Below are positions 1 to 8,220 of a stretch of 64,000 nucleotides of DNA, piece by piece; position 1 is the stretch's first letter, and every line of letters starts with the position of its first letter. The stretch lies in NCBI GenBank assembly GCA_016208975.1, contig JACQXA010000002.1, positions 1-64,000 of the forward strand, written 5' to 3'. A program made the translations under genes and the position numbers. The notes under the pieces were generated by a model. The model saw only the letters and a list, made by a program, of their open reading frames with translations. It had not been told where the DNA came from and did no database searches. Source of the stretch: Nitrospinota bacterium (GTDB lineage Bacteria > Nitrospinota_A > UBA7883 > JACRLM01).

Positions 1-6
1 AGCGAT

Positions 7-104
7 GTCGTCCCGGGCGTAGCGCAAGCGGAGACCCGGGATCAGGGCCTCTTTTCAAATACATATAAGGTCGCGGCCCCGGCTCGCGCTTCGCTTGGCC
101 GGGG
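7..104. repeat. Dispersed palindromic intergenic repeats (two hairpins)
   Basis: Two GC-rich hairpins lie ahead of the first gene. In the first, TCCCGGG (11-17) pairs with CCCGGGA (35-41) around a GCGCAAGCGG loop. In the second, CCCCGGC (77-83) pairs with GCCGGGG (98-104) around a CGCGCTTCGCTTG loop. Neither has a U-tract, so they are not clear terminators. They resemble the short dispersed palindromes seen in many environmental bacterial genomes. The left edge of the window truncates the context. Confidence 0.55.
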
Positions 105-152
105 TGACATTGCGGGAAACGGTTTGGGCAACAGGCCGTTTAGATCCCTAAT

Positions 153-170
153 ACTACTCTAATTGGTAGT
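153..170. promoter_or_regulatory. Short inverted repeat upstream of the regulator gene
   Basis: ACTAC (153-157) and GTAGT (166-170) form a short inverted repeat in an AT-rich patch that includes TAATACT at 149-155. It lies about 70 bases before the ATG of the regulator. It could be a -10 region or operator, for example for autoregulation. This is inference from position and base composition only. Confidence 0.2.
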
Positions 171-240
171 TATAGCCACCGCTCTTCACCACCACAACTT
201 TCCCCCTGCTCCCCCTAAAGACAAGAGGTTTACGCAAAAC

Positions 241-891
241 ATGGCTTTTGACAACACGATGGACAAGGACGACAAAAAGTCGCTCCACGCCCATTACAAA
301 GAGGTGGCCGACGACCTGGTGGCCATCCAGATCCTGGGCATGATAGAAAACGGCCAGGAGATCTCCCAGCGCAAGATAACCGCGAAAACCGGCCTTGCGG
401 CGGGGCTGGTGCACTCCTACATGCGCAAGGTGATAAACAAGGGCTGGGTGAAAGCGCGGCAGGTTAGCCCAAAACGCTGGCTTTATTACCTTACGCCGGA
501 AGGGTTTTTAGAGAAAAGCCAGCTTACGCTGAAATATTTCTCCATCACCTTCCAGAACTACCGCGCCGCCCAGGCCCTGCTGAAAGAAACGGTGCAGACC
601 TGCGTGAAAAACGGCTGGAAACGGCTTGTCATCGCCGGGGAGAACGACCTTTCCGACATCGCGGCGCTGAACATCTACGCCATGGGGGACGAGCTGGTCC
701 TCACCGCCCTGCTGGCGGACATCGAAAAAGACACCGGCGAGCATTTCTTCTACCATTTCGAAAAACTAAAAGAGCTGGAGTTCGACAAGGTGCTGGTGTG
801 CGACGCGAAGTTCCTTGAGTGGTGGAAGAAAACCGGGGGCGCCGTGGACGACCCCAGGCTCATCCATCTTAGCAACCATCTGAGCGTGTGA
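241..891 (+). CDS. Winged-helix regulator, EPS/O-antigen-locus type
   Basis: A 216-residue protein. Residues about 25-95 look like a winged helix: a helix-turn-helix around 'QRKITAKTGLAAGLVHSYMR', then a basic wing and 'YYLTPEGF', as in MarR-like regulators. Residues about 115-210 form an alpha/beta domain starting 'RLVIAGENDLSDIAAL', possibly ligand- or partner-binding. ATG 241 is preferred to the in-frame TTG at 163, because bases 163-240 do not look coding. AAGAGG at 223-228 is a distant, weak ribosome site. It is the first gene of the locus, 24 bases before rfbF. Similar single-domain regulators commonly head exopolysaccharide loci, so control of this cluster is a reasonable inference. 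The ligand is unknown. Confidence 0.8.
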   Translation: MAFDNTMDKDDKKSLHAHYKEVADDLVAIQILGMIENGQEISQRKITAKTGLAAGLVHSYMRKVINKGWVKARQVSPKRWLYYLTPEGFLEKSQLTLKYFSITFQNYRAAQALLKETVQTCVKNGWKRLVIAGENDLSDIAALNIYAMGDELVLTALLADIEKDTGEHFFYHFEKLKELEFDKVLVCDAKFLEWWKKTGGAVDDPRLIHLSNHLSV

Positions 892-915
892 AAATACGGT
901 GAAAAGGAGCGCAAG

Positions 916-1686
916 GTGAAAGCGGTAATACTGGCCGGGGGCATGGGCACCCGCATATCCGAGGAGACGCATCTTAAGCCCAAGCCCATGGTGGAGATAG
1001 GCGGCAAGCCCATCCTGTGGCATATTATGAAAATTTTTACCGCCCACGGAATCACCGAATTCGTCATCTGCCTCGGCTACAAGGGGTATATGATAAAGGA
1101 ATATTTCGCCAACTATTACATCCATACCTCCGACCTCACCATAGACATGGCCACCAACGACATCTCCTACCACCAGAACTACGCCGAGCCGTGGAAAATA
1201 ACCCTGGTGGACACCGGCGAGAACACAATGACCGGCGGCAGGCTCAAACGCGTGCGCGATTACCTGGGGGACGGGGATTTCTGTTTCACCTACGGCGATG
1301 GCGTTAGCGACGTGGATATAACCGGACTTGTGGGTTTCCATAAGAAGCATGGGAAACCCGCCACGGTAACGGCAATCCAGCCCCCGGGCCGTTATGGAGT
1401 GATGAAGCTGGACGGGGAGAGCGTGGCAGATTTCCGCGAAAAGGCGGAGGAGGACGGCGGCTGGATAAACGGCGGGTTCTTCGTGCTGTCGCCAAAGGTG
1501 ATTGACATGGTTGATGGCGACGCCACCCACTGGGAGCGCGGCCCCATGGAACAGCTGGCCGGCGAGGGGTCGCTGATAGCCTACAAACACCGCGGCTTCT
1601 GGAGCGCCATGGACACCCTGCGCGACAAAAACCACCTTGAAGAGTTATGGAACGGCGGAAAAGCGCCCTGGAAAATATGGAAATAA
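916..1686 (+). CDS. rfbF: Glucose-1-phosphate cytidylyltransferase
   Basis: It converts glucose-1-phosphate and CTP to CDP-glucose in the cytoplasm, the entry step to CDP-deoxyhexoses. The 256 residues match the family length of about 257. The nucleotidyltransferase signature GGMGTR is at residues 8-13, followed by KPKPM at 21-25. Later blocks 'TYGDGVSD' and 'GFWSAMDTLRDK' are typical of RfbF. The GTG start is set by AAAAGGAG at 902-909, six bases upstream. The last 10 bases overlap rfbG, the next enzyme of the pathway, so translation is probably coupled. Confidence 0.95.
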   Translation: MKAVILAGGMGTRISEETHLKPKPMVEIGGKPILWHIMKIFTAHGITEFVICLGYKGYMIKEYFANYYIHTSDLTIDMATNDISYHQNYAEPWKITLVDTGENTMTGGRLKRVRDYLGDGDFCFTYGDGVSDVDITGLVGFHKKHGKPATVTAIQPPGRYGVMKLDGESVADFREKAEEDGGWINGGFFVLSPKVIDMVDGDATHWERGPMEQLAGEGSLIAYKHRGFWSAMDTLRDKNHLEELWNGGKAPWKIWK

Positions 1687-2744
1687 ACAAAGCGTTCTGG
1701 CGGGGCCGTAAGGTATTTATTACCGGCCACACCGGCTTTAAAGGCGGGTGGCTCGCGCTGTGGCTTTCCAACATGGGGGCGCAGGTGACCGGCTACTCGC
1801 TGGAGGCCCCCACGGAGCCATGCTTTTTTAAGGCGGTGGGGCTGGAGAGCCGTGTAAAAAGCTTTATCGGCGACATCCGCGACAGCGATAAACTGCAAAA
1901 CGCCATGGCCATGGCTACGCCGGAAATCGTGATCCACATGGCGTCCCAGCCCATAGTGCGCCGCTCTTATAAAGAGCCGGAGGAGACTTTCGACGTGAAC
2001 GTGATGGGCGCGGTGGCCGTTTTCGAGTCCGTCCGCGCCACTCCGGGAATCCGCGCATTGCTGGTGGTCACCAGCGACAAATGTTACGAGAACCGGGAAT
2101 GGGTTTACGGATACCGGGAGACCGACCCCCTGGGCGGCAAAGACCCGTATTCGGCCTCCAAAGCCTGTCAGGAGCTGGTAACCGCCTCGTATCGCGCCTC
2201 GTTTTTCGCAAACGGGCCCGTTGTGGCCAGCGGGCGGGCGGGGAACGTGATCGGTGGCGGCGACTGGGCCGAGGACAGGCTGGCGCCAGACATGGCCCGG
2301 GCTTTCAGCGAGAACAGGCCCGTGGTTATCCGCAACCCGAAAGCCCTGCGCCCCTGGCAACACGTGCTGGAGCCTTTGAGCGGCTACATCCTGCTCATGG
2401 AGCGGCTGGTAAACGACGGGGGCGAATTCGCCCGGGGTTTCAATTTCGGCCCGGCGGACGGCGAAGCCCGCCCCGTTGAATGGATGGCGGACAGGATGGC
2501 GGCCCTTTGGGGCGGCGGGGCGCGGTGGGAACATGCCGGTGGGGACGATCCGCCCGAGGCCGGCCTGCTGAAGCTGGACAGCGCCCTGGCCCGCTCAATG
2601 CTTGGCTGGCGCGGGCGGCTGGGCGCCGAGGGGGCCGTCCAGTGGGCCGTGGAATGGTACAAAAAATATTATCAAGGCTGTAACATGATGGAATTTACGC
2701 TAAGGCAGATAGAGGCTTACGAAAGCCTGGGGGGTGGCCGGTGA
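1677..2744 (+). CDS. rfbG: CDP-glucose 4,6-dehydratase
   Basis: An SDR-fold, NAD-dependent enzyme making CDP-4-keto-6-deoxyglucose. From ATG 1677 it is 355 residues. The NAD-binding TGHTGFKGGW is at about 16-25, the TSD motif at about 132-134 and the catalytic YSASK at about 158-162. An upstream ATG at 1647 would add ten residues deeper inside rfbF; 1677 gives the usual N-terminus and a 10-base overlap. The next gene starts on the overlapping GTGA at 2741. RfbH, the dehydrase that usually follows in 3,6-dideoxyhexose pathways, is absent, so the 4-keto sugar must be used differently here. Confidence 0.95.
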   Translation: MEINKAFWRGRKVFITGHTGFKGGWLALWLSNMGAQVTGYSLEAPTEPCFFKAVGLESRVKSFIGDIRDSDKLQNAMAMATPEIVIHMASQPIVRRSYKEPEETFDVNVMGAVAVFESVRATPGIRALLVVTSDKCYENREWVYGYRETDPLGGKDPYSASKACQELVTASYRASFFANGPVVASGRAGNVIGGGDWAEDRLAPDMARAFSENRPVVIRNPKALRPWQHVLEPLSGYILLMERLVNDGGEFARGFNFGPADGEARPVEWMADRMAALWGGGARWEHAGGDDPPEAGLLKLDSALARSMLGWRGRLGAEGAVQWAVEWYKKYYQGCNMMEFTLRQIEAYESLGGGR

Positions 2745-3979
2745 CCGGCGCGGTTTGCAGGTTCTGCGCCGCCCCGCTGGATGCCGTGTTCACGGATTTG
2801 GGGTCCACCCCGGTTTCCAACTCGTTCCTGAAAGAGTCGGACCTGAACCGTATGGAGCCTTTCTACCCGCTAAAAGCGCTGGTATGCGGGAAATGCCTGC
2901 TGGTACAGCTGGAGCAGTTCGAGAGCCCGCGGGACATTTTCTCCGACGAGTACGCGTATTTCTCGTCATTCTCGGACACATGGCTGGCCCATTGCCAGAA
3001 ATACGCCCGCATGGTTGTGGAGCGGTTCGGCCTGGGCGGTAATAACCTTGTTATGGAGCTGGCCTCCAACGACGGATACCTGCTCCAGTATTTCAAGGAG
3101 CAGGGGGTGCCCTGCATGGGGGTGGAGCCCGCCGCCAACGTGGCCCGCGCGGCCATCGAAAAAGGGATAGACACGCTGGTGGCCTTCTTCGGCGTGAAGA
3201 CCGCCGAGGGGCTGGCCGCTTCCGGCAAACGGGCCGACCTTCTGATAGGCAACAACGTCCTGGCCCACGTGCCGGACCTCAACGATTTCGTGGGCGGCAT
3301 GAAAAAAGCCCTCAACGCGCGCGGCGTCATCACCATGGAGTTCCCCCATCTTCTGCGCCTCATGGAGGGCAACCAGTTCGACACCATCTATCATGAGCAT
3401 TTTTCGTATTTCTCGTTCGGCGCCGTAAGCCGCGTTTTCGAAAAGCACGGCCTGAAAATATTCGACGTGGAGGAGATCCCCACCCACGGCGGCTCGTTGC
3501 GGATATACGCCACGCATTATGAAGATGACAGCAAGGCGACTTCCACCACCGTCACAGCGCTGATGGAGAAGGAACGGGCCGCGGGGTTGACGGAGCTGGC
3601 CACATACCTCGCTTACACGCAAAAGCCCGAGCGGGTGAGGCTGGGCCTGCTGGAGTTTTTGATCAAGGCGAAACGCGATGGGAAAAAGGTGGCCGGATAC
3701 GGCGCCCCCGCCAAGGGGAACACCCTGCTCAACTATTGCGGCGTGCGGCGCGACCTGATGGAGTTCACCGTGGACAAGAGCCCCCACAAGCAGGGGATGT
3801 ATCTGCCCGGCACGCGGATTCCCATCCACAATCCCAGGGCCATCGGCGAGGCCCGGCCGGATTATGTGCTCATCCTGCCCTGGAACATAAGGGATGAGAT
3901 CATGCGGCAGATGGGTTTTATCCGCGAGTGGGGGGGCAAGTTCGTCACCCCCATCCCCGAAGTAAAGGTGTGGGAGTAA
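2741..3979 (+). CDS. Sugar C-methyltransferase, TylC3/NovU/TcaB9 family
   Basis: A 412-residue SAM-dependent enzyme with the family's three-part layout. An N-terminal zinc-binding module has Cys6-x2-Cys9 and Cys49-x2-Cys52. The SAM fold begins near 'VMELASNDGYLLQ' (about 104). A C-terminal Rossmann-like domain contains 'VAGYGAPAKGNTLL'. The active-site block YHEHFSYFS starts at residue 217; in TcaB9 the equivalent Tyr, Glu and His act in C-3 methylation of a 4-keto-6-deoxyhexose. Because it directly follows rfbF-rfbG and overlaps rfbG by 4 bases, the likely substrate is CDP-4-keto-6-deoxyglucose, giving a branched 3-C-methyl sugar. The C-3 position is inferred from the family. Confidence 0.9.
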   Translation: MTGAVCRFCAAPLDAVFTDLGSTPVSNSFLKESDLNRMEPFYPLKALVCGKCLLVQLEQFESPRDIFSDEYAYFSSFSDTWLAHCQKYARMVVERFGLGGNNLVMELASNDGYLLQYFKEQGVPCMGVEPAANVARAAIEKGIDTLVAFFGVKTAEGLAASGKRADLLIGNNVLAHVPDLNDFVGGMKKALNARGVITMEFPHLLRLMEGNQFDTIYHEHFSYFSFGAVSRVFEKHGLKIFDVEEIPTHGGSLRIYATHYEDDSKATSTTVTALMEKERAAGLTELATYLAYTQKPERVRLGLLEFLIKAKRDGKKVAGYGAPAKGNTLLNYCGVRRDLMEFTVDKSPHKQGMYLPGTRIPIHNPRAIGEARPDYVLILPWNIRDEIMRQMGFIREWGGKFVTPIPEVKVWE

Positions 3980-3982
3980 GCC

Positions 3983-4762
3983 ATGGGGCTGGGATTGGTT
4001 AGCGGGATCCGGCGCGGGATGGACAAGGCCGGGCGGGCCATGTTCGAGGCGTTATTGTCCAAATACACAAAACCCACCTACAACCTGGCGGGGCTCATCA
4101 CCGACAAGAACAGCGATTTCGTGGGCGACCCCGCCTTTGTGAAAGCCTTCGAGGCGGCCAGAAAACAGGCCCCCGCCAACCATCCCGAATGGGGCGAGGT
4201 CATCAAGTGGCAGGTTCACGTCGTGCTATGGGCGGCGGCTCATTCAGCGCGTCTGCCCGGCGATTTCGTGGAATGCGGCGTTAACACCGGCATCTACTCC
4301 ATGGCGGTCATGACCCATCTGGATTTCGCCTCCATGGGCGACCGCCGCTTTTTCCTGCTGGACACTTTCAAAGGGTTCGCCGAAGAGACCCTTCGCGACG
4401 ACGAGAAGAAGCTCATGCGCGTAAGCGAACGGAAATACCCGGACTGTTACGAGTTCGTGAAAGACACGCTGGGCAGGATACCCAACGCCGTTATAATCCG
4501 CGGGGCCGTGCCCGCCACCCTGCCGCAGGCCGCCACGGACCGGGTGGCGTACCTTTCCATAGACATGAACTGCGTGGAGCCGGAAGTGGCCGCGTTGGAA
4601 CATTTCTGGCCAAAGCTTGCGTCAGGCGGAATCGTGGTGCTGGACGATTACGGCTGGCCGGGCCACCAGGCGCAGAAAGAGGCGCACGACCAGTTCGCCC
4701 GGTCTGTGGGTACTTCGGTTTTGTGCCTCCCCACGGGGCAGGGGATTATCCTGAAGGCCTGA
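3983..4762 (+). CDS. TylF/MycF-type methyltransferase
   Basis: A 259-residue class I methyltransferase of the TylF family, whose characterised members O-methylate deoxysugars of macrolides in a metal-dependent way. Visible family blocks are 'GDFVECGVNTGIYSMAVM' (SAM site), 'FFLLDTFKGF', 'LSIDMN' and 'VVLDDYGWPGH', the last two supplying acidic metal ligands. It lies 3 bases after the C-methyltransferase and 1 base before the 3,5-epimerase. It probably O-methylates the deoxyhexose made by this operon, or caps the glycan with a methyl group. The exact hydroxyl cannot be read from sequence. Confidence 0.85.
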   Translation: MGLGLVSGIRRGMDKAGRAMFEALLSKYTKPTYNLAGLITDKNSDFVGDPAFVKAFEAARKQAPANHPEWGEVIKWQVHVVLWAAAHSARLPGDFVECGVNTGIYSMAVMTHLDFASMGDRRFFLLDTFKGFAEETLRDDEKKLMRVSERKYPDCYEFVKDTLGRIPNAVIIRGAVPATLPQAATDRVAYLSIDMNCVEPEVAALEHFWPKLASGGIVVLDDYGWPGHQAQKEAHDQFARSVGTSVLCLPTGQGIILKA

Positions 4763-4763
4763 A

Positions 4764-5306
4764 GTGATATTTAAAGAAACCGGCTTGGGCGGGCTTTATC
4801 TTATAGAGCCCGAGTTGATTGAAGACGGGCGGGGCCATTTCGCCCGGGTATTTTGCGCCCGGGAGTTTTCGAAAATGGGGCTGAATCCTGCGGTGGCGCA
4901 AAGAAGCGTATCGTATAACAAATCCGCTGGCACGTTGCGGGGGATGCATTATCAACGGGCGCCCCATGGGGAAGACAAGCTGGTGGCATGCGCCAGCGGA
5001 GCCATATACGACGTGGCGGTGGATGTGCGGATGGATTCGCCCACCTTCGGCCAGTGGCGGGCGTTCGGGCTTTCGGCGGAGAACGGCCACAGCCTGTATA
5101 TCCCCGCCGGGTTCGCCCACGGGTTCCAGACCCTCGCGGACAATTCGGTGGTCACCTACCAGATGGCGCAGTTTTACGCGCCGGAGCATTCGGCGGGTTT
5201 CCGGTGGGACGACCCGGATGTGGACATACAATGGCCCGTGGCGGTTCAGCGGATAATTTCCGCCAAAGACGGCGCATGGCCGTTATTAAAAGAGGCGGCG
5301 CATTAG
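4764..5306 (+). CDS. RmlC-like NDP-4-keto-6-deoxyhexose 3,5-epimerase
   Basis: A 180-residue cupin of the dTDP-4-dehydrorhamnose 3,5-epimerase family, full length. Catalytic His62 sits in 'TLRGMHYQ', and the tyrosine of 'TYQMAQFYAPEHSAGFRWDD' is at 132. It starts with GTG one base after the preceding stop. There is no rmlA, rmlB or rmlD in the window, and the neighbours make CDP-4-keto-6-deoxyglucose. It therefore more likely epimerises the CDP-linked, possibly C-methylated, 4-keto sugar at C-3 and/or C-5 than works in rhamnose synthesis. That substrate assignment is inference. Confidence 0.85.
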   Translation: MIFKETGLGGLYLIEPELIEDGRGHFARVFCAREFSKMGLNPAVAQRSVSYNKSAGTLRGMHYQRAPHGEDKLVACASGAIYDVAVDVRMDSPTFGQWRAFGLSAENGHSLYIPAGFAHGFQTLADNSVVTYQMAQFYAPEHSAGFRWDDPDVDIQWPVAVQRIISAKDGAWPLLKEAAH

Positions 5307-5309
5307 GCG

Positions 5310-5798
5310 ATGCTGGAAATCTCGGCCACGGCGAAAATATCCCCCCTGGCGGACATAGAGGACTCGGCTCGCGGCTCCCTCATCCGCATCGGGGATGGGG
5401 TGGTGATAGACGCTTTCGTGAAGATTAAACCGGTAGGCGGGACCGGCGCCGTGGAGATAGGCGGGAACAGTTATATAAACTCCGGAACGGTGATTTATTC
5501 CGGTAACGGGGTTAAAATCGGCCAGAACGTGCTTATCGCCGCCAACGTCACCATCGCCGCCGTGAACCATGAGTACCGCGCCCGCGAAAAAAAGATAATC
5601 GAGCAAAGGTTCATGCCCGGCAAAGGCGGCGTGGTGATAGAGGACGACGTGTGGATAGGCGCCGGGGCGGTTATCCTGGACGGGGCCATAATACGCCGTG
5701 GCGCGGTGGTGGGGGCGCTGTCGCTGGTTCGCGGCGAGCTGGAGGAGTATGGCGTTTACGGCGGTAACCCGGTACAGCTTATGGGGAGGCGCGAATAG
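5310..5798 (+). CDS. Hexapeptide-repeat (left-handed beta-helix) acyltransferase
   Basis: A 162-residue protein rich in hexapeptide repeats such as IRIGDG, VEIGGN, VKIGQN, VVIEDD and VWIGAG, which build a left-handed beta-helix. 'VNHEY' near residue 90 supplies the usual catalytic histidine, and the end 'YGGNPVQLMGRRE' is typical of WcaF/WbbJ-like sugar O-acetyltransferases. It sits between the epimerase and the reductase of the CDP-sugar operon (gaps of 3 and 2 bases), so it probably acetylates that sugar or the glycan. Acyl group and position are unknown. Confidence 0.85.
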   Translation: MLEISATAKISPLADIEDSARGSLIRIGDGVVIDAFVKIKPVGGTGAVEIGGNSYINSGTVIYSGNGVKIGQNVLIAANVTIAAVNHEYRAREKKIIEQRFMPGKGGVVIEDDVWIGAGAVILDGAIIRRGAVVGALSLVRGELEEYGVYGGNPVQLMGRRE

Positions 5799-5800
5799 CC

Positions 5801-6619
5801 ATGATTACGGTTCTGGGCGGTTCCGGTTTTGTAGGCTCCCACGTGGTGGCGGAGGCCATCGCCCGGGGTATCGAATGCCACGCCCCCGTGCGGGACGACC
5901 AGCTGGAGGGCAAAGAGCTGGGCCACGTTATTTACTGTGTGGGGCTCACGGCGGATTTTCGCCAGAAACCTTTCGAGACGGTGGAGGCGCACGTTTCGCA
6001 CCTTGCGCATGTGCTGAAAAACACAAACTACGACTCGTTGCTGTATCTTTCCTCCACGCGGATATACGGCCGGAAAACCGGCGCGGCCATGGAGGAAGAT
6101 GAAATAGTGGTGGAGCCGCGGAACGGCGACCATCTGTATAACATCTCCAAGGTGATGGGGGAGTCGCTGGCGTTAAACGCAAGCGGCAAGACGAAAGTGG
6201 CCAGGCTGTCCAACGTGTACGGGCGGGATTTTAAATCGCGGAATTTCCTTGTGGAAGTGATCCGCGCCGCGCTGGCCGGGGGGAAGGTGACCTTGCGCAC
6301 AACGCTGGAGTCGGCGAAAGACTACATAAACGTCAACGACGTGGCAAAAGCCCTGCTGGACGTCGTGGATAAGGGTAAAAGCAGGGTTTACAACGTGGCC
6401 ACAGGGGTGAACGTGACGAACCGGGAGATCATGGAAAAACTTTCCGCCATCACCGGGTGCGCCTGTGAGGTGGCGGAGGGCTCGGATACCTTCATCGCCC
6501 CCTTGATAAACGTGGACAAAATAAAAGCGGAAACCGGCTTTGCGCCAGCCCGCCTTATGGACGAAATGGAATGGCTTGTGGATATGTATTCTCGAAAAAT
6601 GGGGCCAAAACATGGATGA
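5801..6619 (+). CDS. NAD(P)-dependent epimerase/dehydratase-type reductase
   Basis: A 272-residue extended SDR. The cofactor site GGSGFVG is at residues 6-12, Ser84/Ser85 in 'YLSSTRIYG', and the catalytic Tyr113-x3-Lys117 in 'YNISK'. At the end of the CDP-sugar gene run it is the best candidate for the 4-keto reductase that completes the deoxyhexose; this is inferred from context. The preceding GGGGAGGC near 5783 is a possible ribosome site. Its last 8 bases overlap the next gene. Confidence 0.85.
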   Translation: MITVLGGSGFVGSHVVAEAIARGIECHAPVRDDQLEGKELGHVIYCVGLTADFRQKPFETVEAHVSHLAHVLKNTNYDSLLYLSSTRIYGRKTGAAMEEDEIVVEPRNGDHLYNISKVMGESLALNASGKTKVARLSNVYGRDFKSRNFLVEVIRAALAGGKVTLRTTLESAKDYINVNDVAKALLDVVDKGKSRVYNVATGVNVTNREIMEKLSAITGCACEVAEGSDTFIAPLINVDKIKAETGFAPARLMDEMEWLVDMYSRKMGPKHG

Positions 6620-7373
6620 CCTGATAACGATAGACATGAAAAACGGCCTGGTGGGCGTGGGGGGGCAATCCCTGGAGATAGGATCGCCGGAGGCTTTCAA
6701 CGCCATCTCCCGCGCCTGGCTCCGCTCCGGGTGGGACGCAAAATACGTTTACAGCTTCACCTGGATGGGGCGCCCCATGATCCAGCTACCCGAAGACATG
6801 TTGCGCATCCAGGAGGCGGTTTACTCGGTCAAGCCCGACGTATTGGTGGAGACCGGCGTGGCCCACGGGGGGTCGCTGGTTTTCTACGCCAGCCTGTTCA
6901 CCGCCATGGGCAGGGGGCGCGTGATAGGGGTGGACGTGGAGATACGCCCCCACAACAGGGCCGCCATGGAAGCCCACGAGATGAAACCGCTCATCACCCT
7001 TATAGAAGGCAGTTCCGTGGCGGCTGATACGGTGGGGCAGGTAAAGGCCATGATAAAACCGGGCGAGCGGGTAATGGTGGCGCTGGACTCCAACCACACC
7101 AAGGCCCACGTGGCCGCCGAGCTGGAAGCTTACGCGCCGCTGGTTAGCGTGGGGTCGTACATCGTGGCCATGGACGGCATCATGGGCCAGGTGGCGGGGG
7201 CGCCCCGCTCGAAACCGGAATGGACGTGGGACAACCCCACCGAGGCCGCCAAAGAGTTCGTGAAAATCAACCCGGACTTTGTGATTGAAGAGCCTCCGTT
7301 CCTCTTTAATGAAGGCGCGGTGAAAGACAGGGTCACGTACTGGCCCGGCGCGTTCATAAAGAGGGTGCGGTAA
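6612..7373 (+). CDS. Cephalosporin-hydroxylase (CmcI) family protein
   Basis: A 253-residue protein with a class I SAM-type fold. It shows 'LVETGVAHGGSLVFYASL', 'GRVIGVDVEIRPHN' and 'VALDSNHTKAHVAAELEAYAPLV', which identify the CmcI/rhamnosyl O-methyltransferase-like family. ATG 6612 is preferred over the longer reading frame from 6540, because it gives the family N-terminus and an 8-base overlap with the reductase. Members in polysaccharide loci are usually assumed to be sugar O-methyltransferases rather than hydroxylases. It precedes the Wzm/Wzt exporter, which fits terminal methylation of the chain before export. Confidence 0.85.
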   Translation: MDDLITIDMKNGLVGVGGQSLEIGSPEAFNAISRAWLRSGWDAKYVYSFTWMGRPMIQLPEDMLRIQEAVYSVKPDVLVETGVAHGGSLVFYASLFTAMGRGRVIGVDVEIRPHNRAAMEAHEMKPLITLIEGSSVAADTVGQVKAMIKPGERVMVALDSNHTKAHVAAELEAYAPLVSVGSYIVAMDGIMGQVAGAPRSKPEWTWDNPTEAAKEFVKINPDFVIEEPPFLFNEGAVKDRVTYWPGAFIKRVR

Positions 7374-7379
7374 CGCCCG

Positions 7380-8210
7380 ATGGCCGATAACAGTTTCGAC
7401 CTGGTGATAGGGCCCCAGGGGGGCCGGAGCAGGTATTTTAAAGACCTGTGGGCCTACCGGGAGCTTTTCTATTTCCTGGCCTGGCGCGACGTTATCGTGC
7501 GCTACAAGCAAACGGCGCTGGGCGCGGTGTGGAGCATACTGCGGCCCATTACCATGATGGTGGTGTTCACGGTGGTGTTCGGCGGGCTGGCGAAAATGCC
7601 TTCCGAAGGCGCCGCCCCTTACGCGCTCATGGTGTTCGCCGCCACATTGCCCTGGCAGTTCTTCTCCGACTCGCTGGTGAAATGCTCGGGGTCGGTGGTG
7701 TCGTCGTCCTCCATGATCACCAAAATATACTTCCCCCGGCTCATAGTGCCGGTCAGCGCGGTTATGGTCAGCGTGGTGGACCTTTTGGTGGCAACGATAA
7801 TCCTGGCGGGGCTGATGATATGGTTCCAGTACGCCCCGTCGGCGAGCATCCTGTCCATCCCGCTGTTCATGCTGTTGGGGATGGGCGTTTCGCTCGGCGG
7901 CGGGCTGTGGTTCGCCGCGCTAAACGTGAAATACCGGGACTTTAATTTCATCGTGCCCTTCCTTACGCAACTTATGCTCTACATTTCCCCCGTGGGTTTC
8001 TCCAGCTCCGTGGTGCCTGAAAAATGGCGGCTGGCATATTCGCTGAACCCCATGGTGGGGGTGATAGACGGGTTCCGCTGGGCCATATTGGGCGGGCAGG
8101 AGCTGTATATCCCGTCGGTGGCCATATCGGCGCTCATGGCGGCGCTCCTGCTGGCCACGGGCATGTGGTTCTTCCGCAAGACCGAACGGGCCTTCGCGGA
8201 CATCATTTGA
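7380..8210 (+). CDS. wzm: O-polysaccharide ABC transporter permease
   Basis: A 276-residue ABC-2 type inner-membrane protein. A cytoplasmic N-terminus with 'YFKDLWAYRELFYFLAWRDV' precedes about six hydrophobic segments. 'VRYKQTALGAVWSILRP' and 'LNVKYRDFNFIVPF' are family hallmarks. It forms the channel through which undecaprenyl-linked polysaccharide crosses the inner membrane. The ATPase gene follows 10 bases later. Its presence argues for ABC-dependent rather than Wzx/Wzy-dependent assembly of at least one glycan. Confidence 0.95.
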   Translation: MADNSFDLVIGPQGGRSRYFKDLWAYRELFYFLAWRDVIVRYKQTALGAVWSILRPITMMVVFTVVFGGLAKMPSEGAAPYALMVFAATLPWQFFSDSLVKCSGSVVSSSSMITKIYFPRLIVPVSAVMVSVVDLLVATIILAGLMIWFQYAPSASILSIPLFMLLGMGVSLGGGLWFAALNVKYRDFNFIVPFLTQLMLYISPVGFSSSVVPEKWRLAYSLNPMVGVIDGFRWAILGGQELYIPSVAISALMAALLLATGMWFFRKTERAFADII

Positions 8211-8220
8211 CGCGGTAACC

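Noticed and set aside
163-240. In-frame TTG start at 163 for the regulator, adding 26 residues.
   Set aside because: The extra stretch (HHHNFPPAPPKDK...) is low-quality coding sequence lying across the hairpin/AT-rich leader, and ATG 241 gives a normal winged-helix N-terminus.
766-1635. 289-residue minus-strand frame opposite the regulator and rfbF.
   Set aside because: It is a shadow of rfbF with the same compositional bias and no recognisable motifs.
4764-5306. RmlC-like protein as evidence for dTDP-rhamnose synthesis.
   Set aside because: No rmlA, rmlB or rmlD in the window, and the surrounding genes feed CDP-4-keto-6-deoxyglucose.
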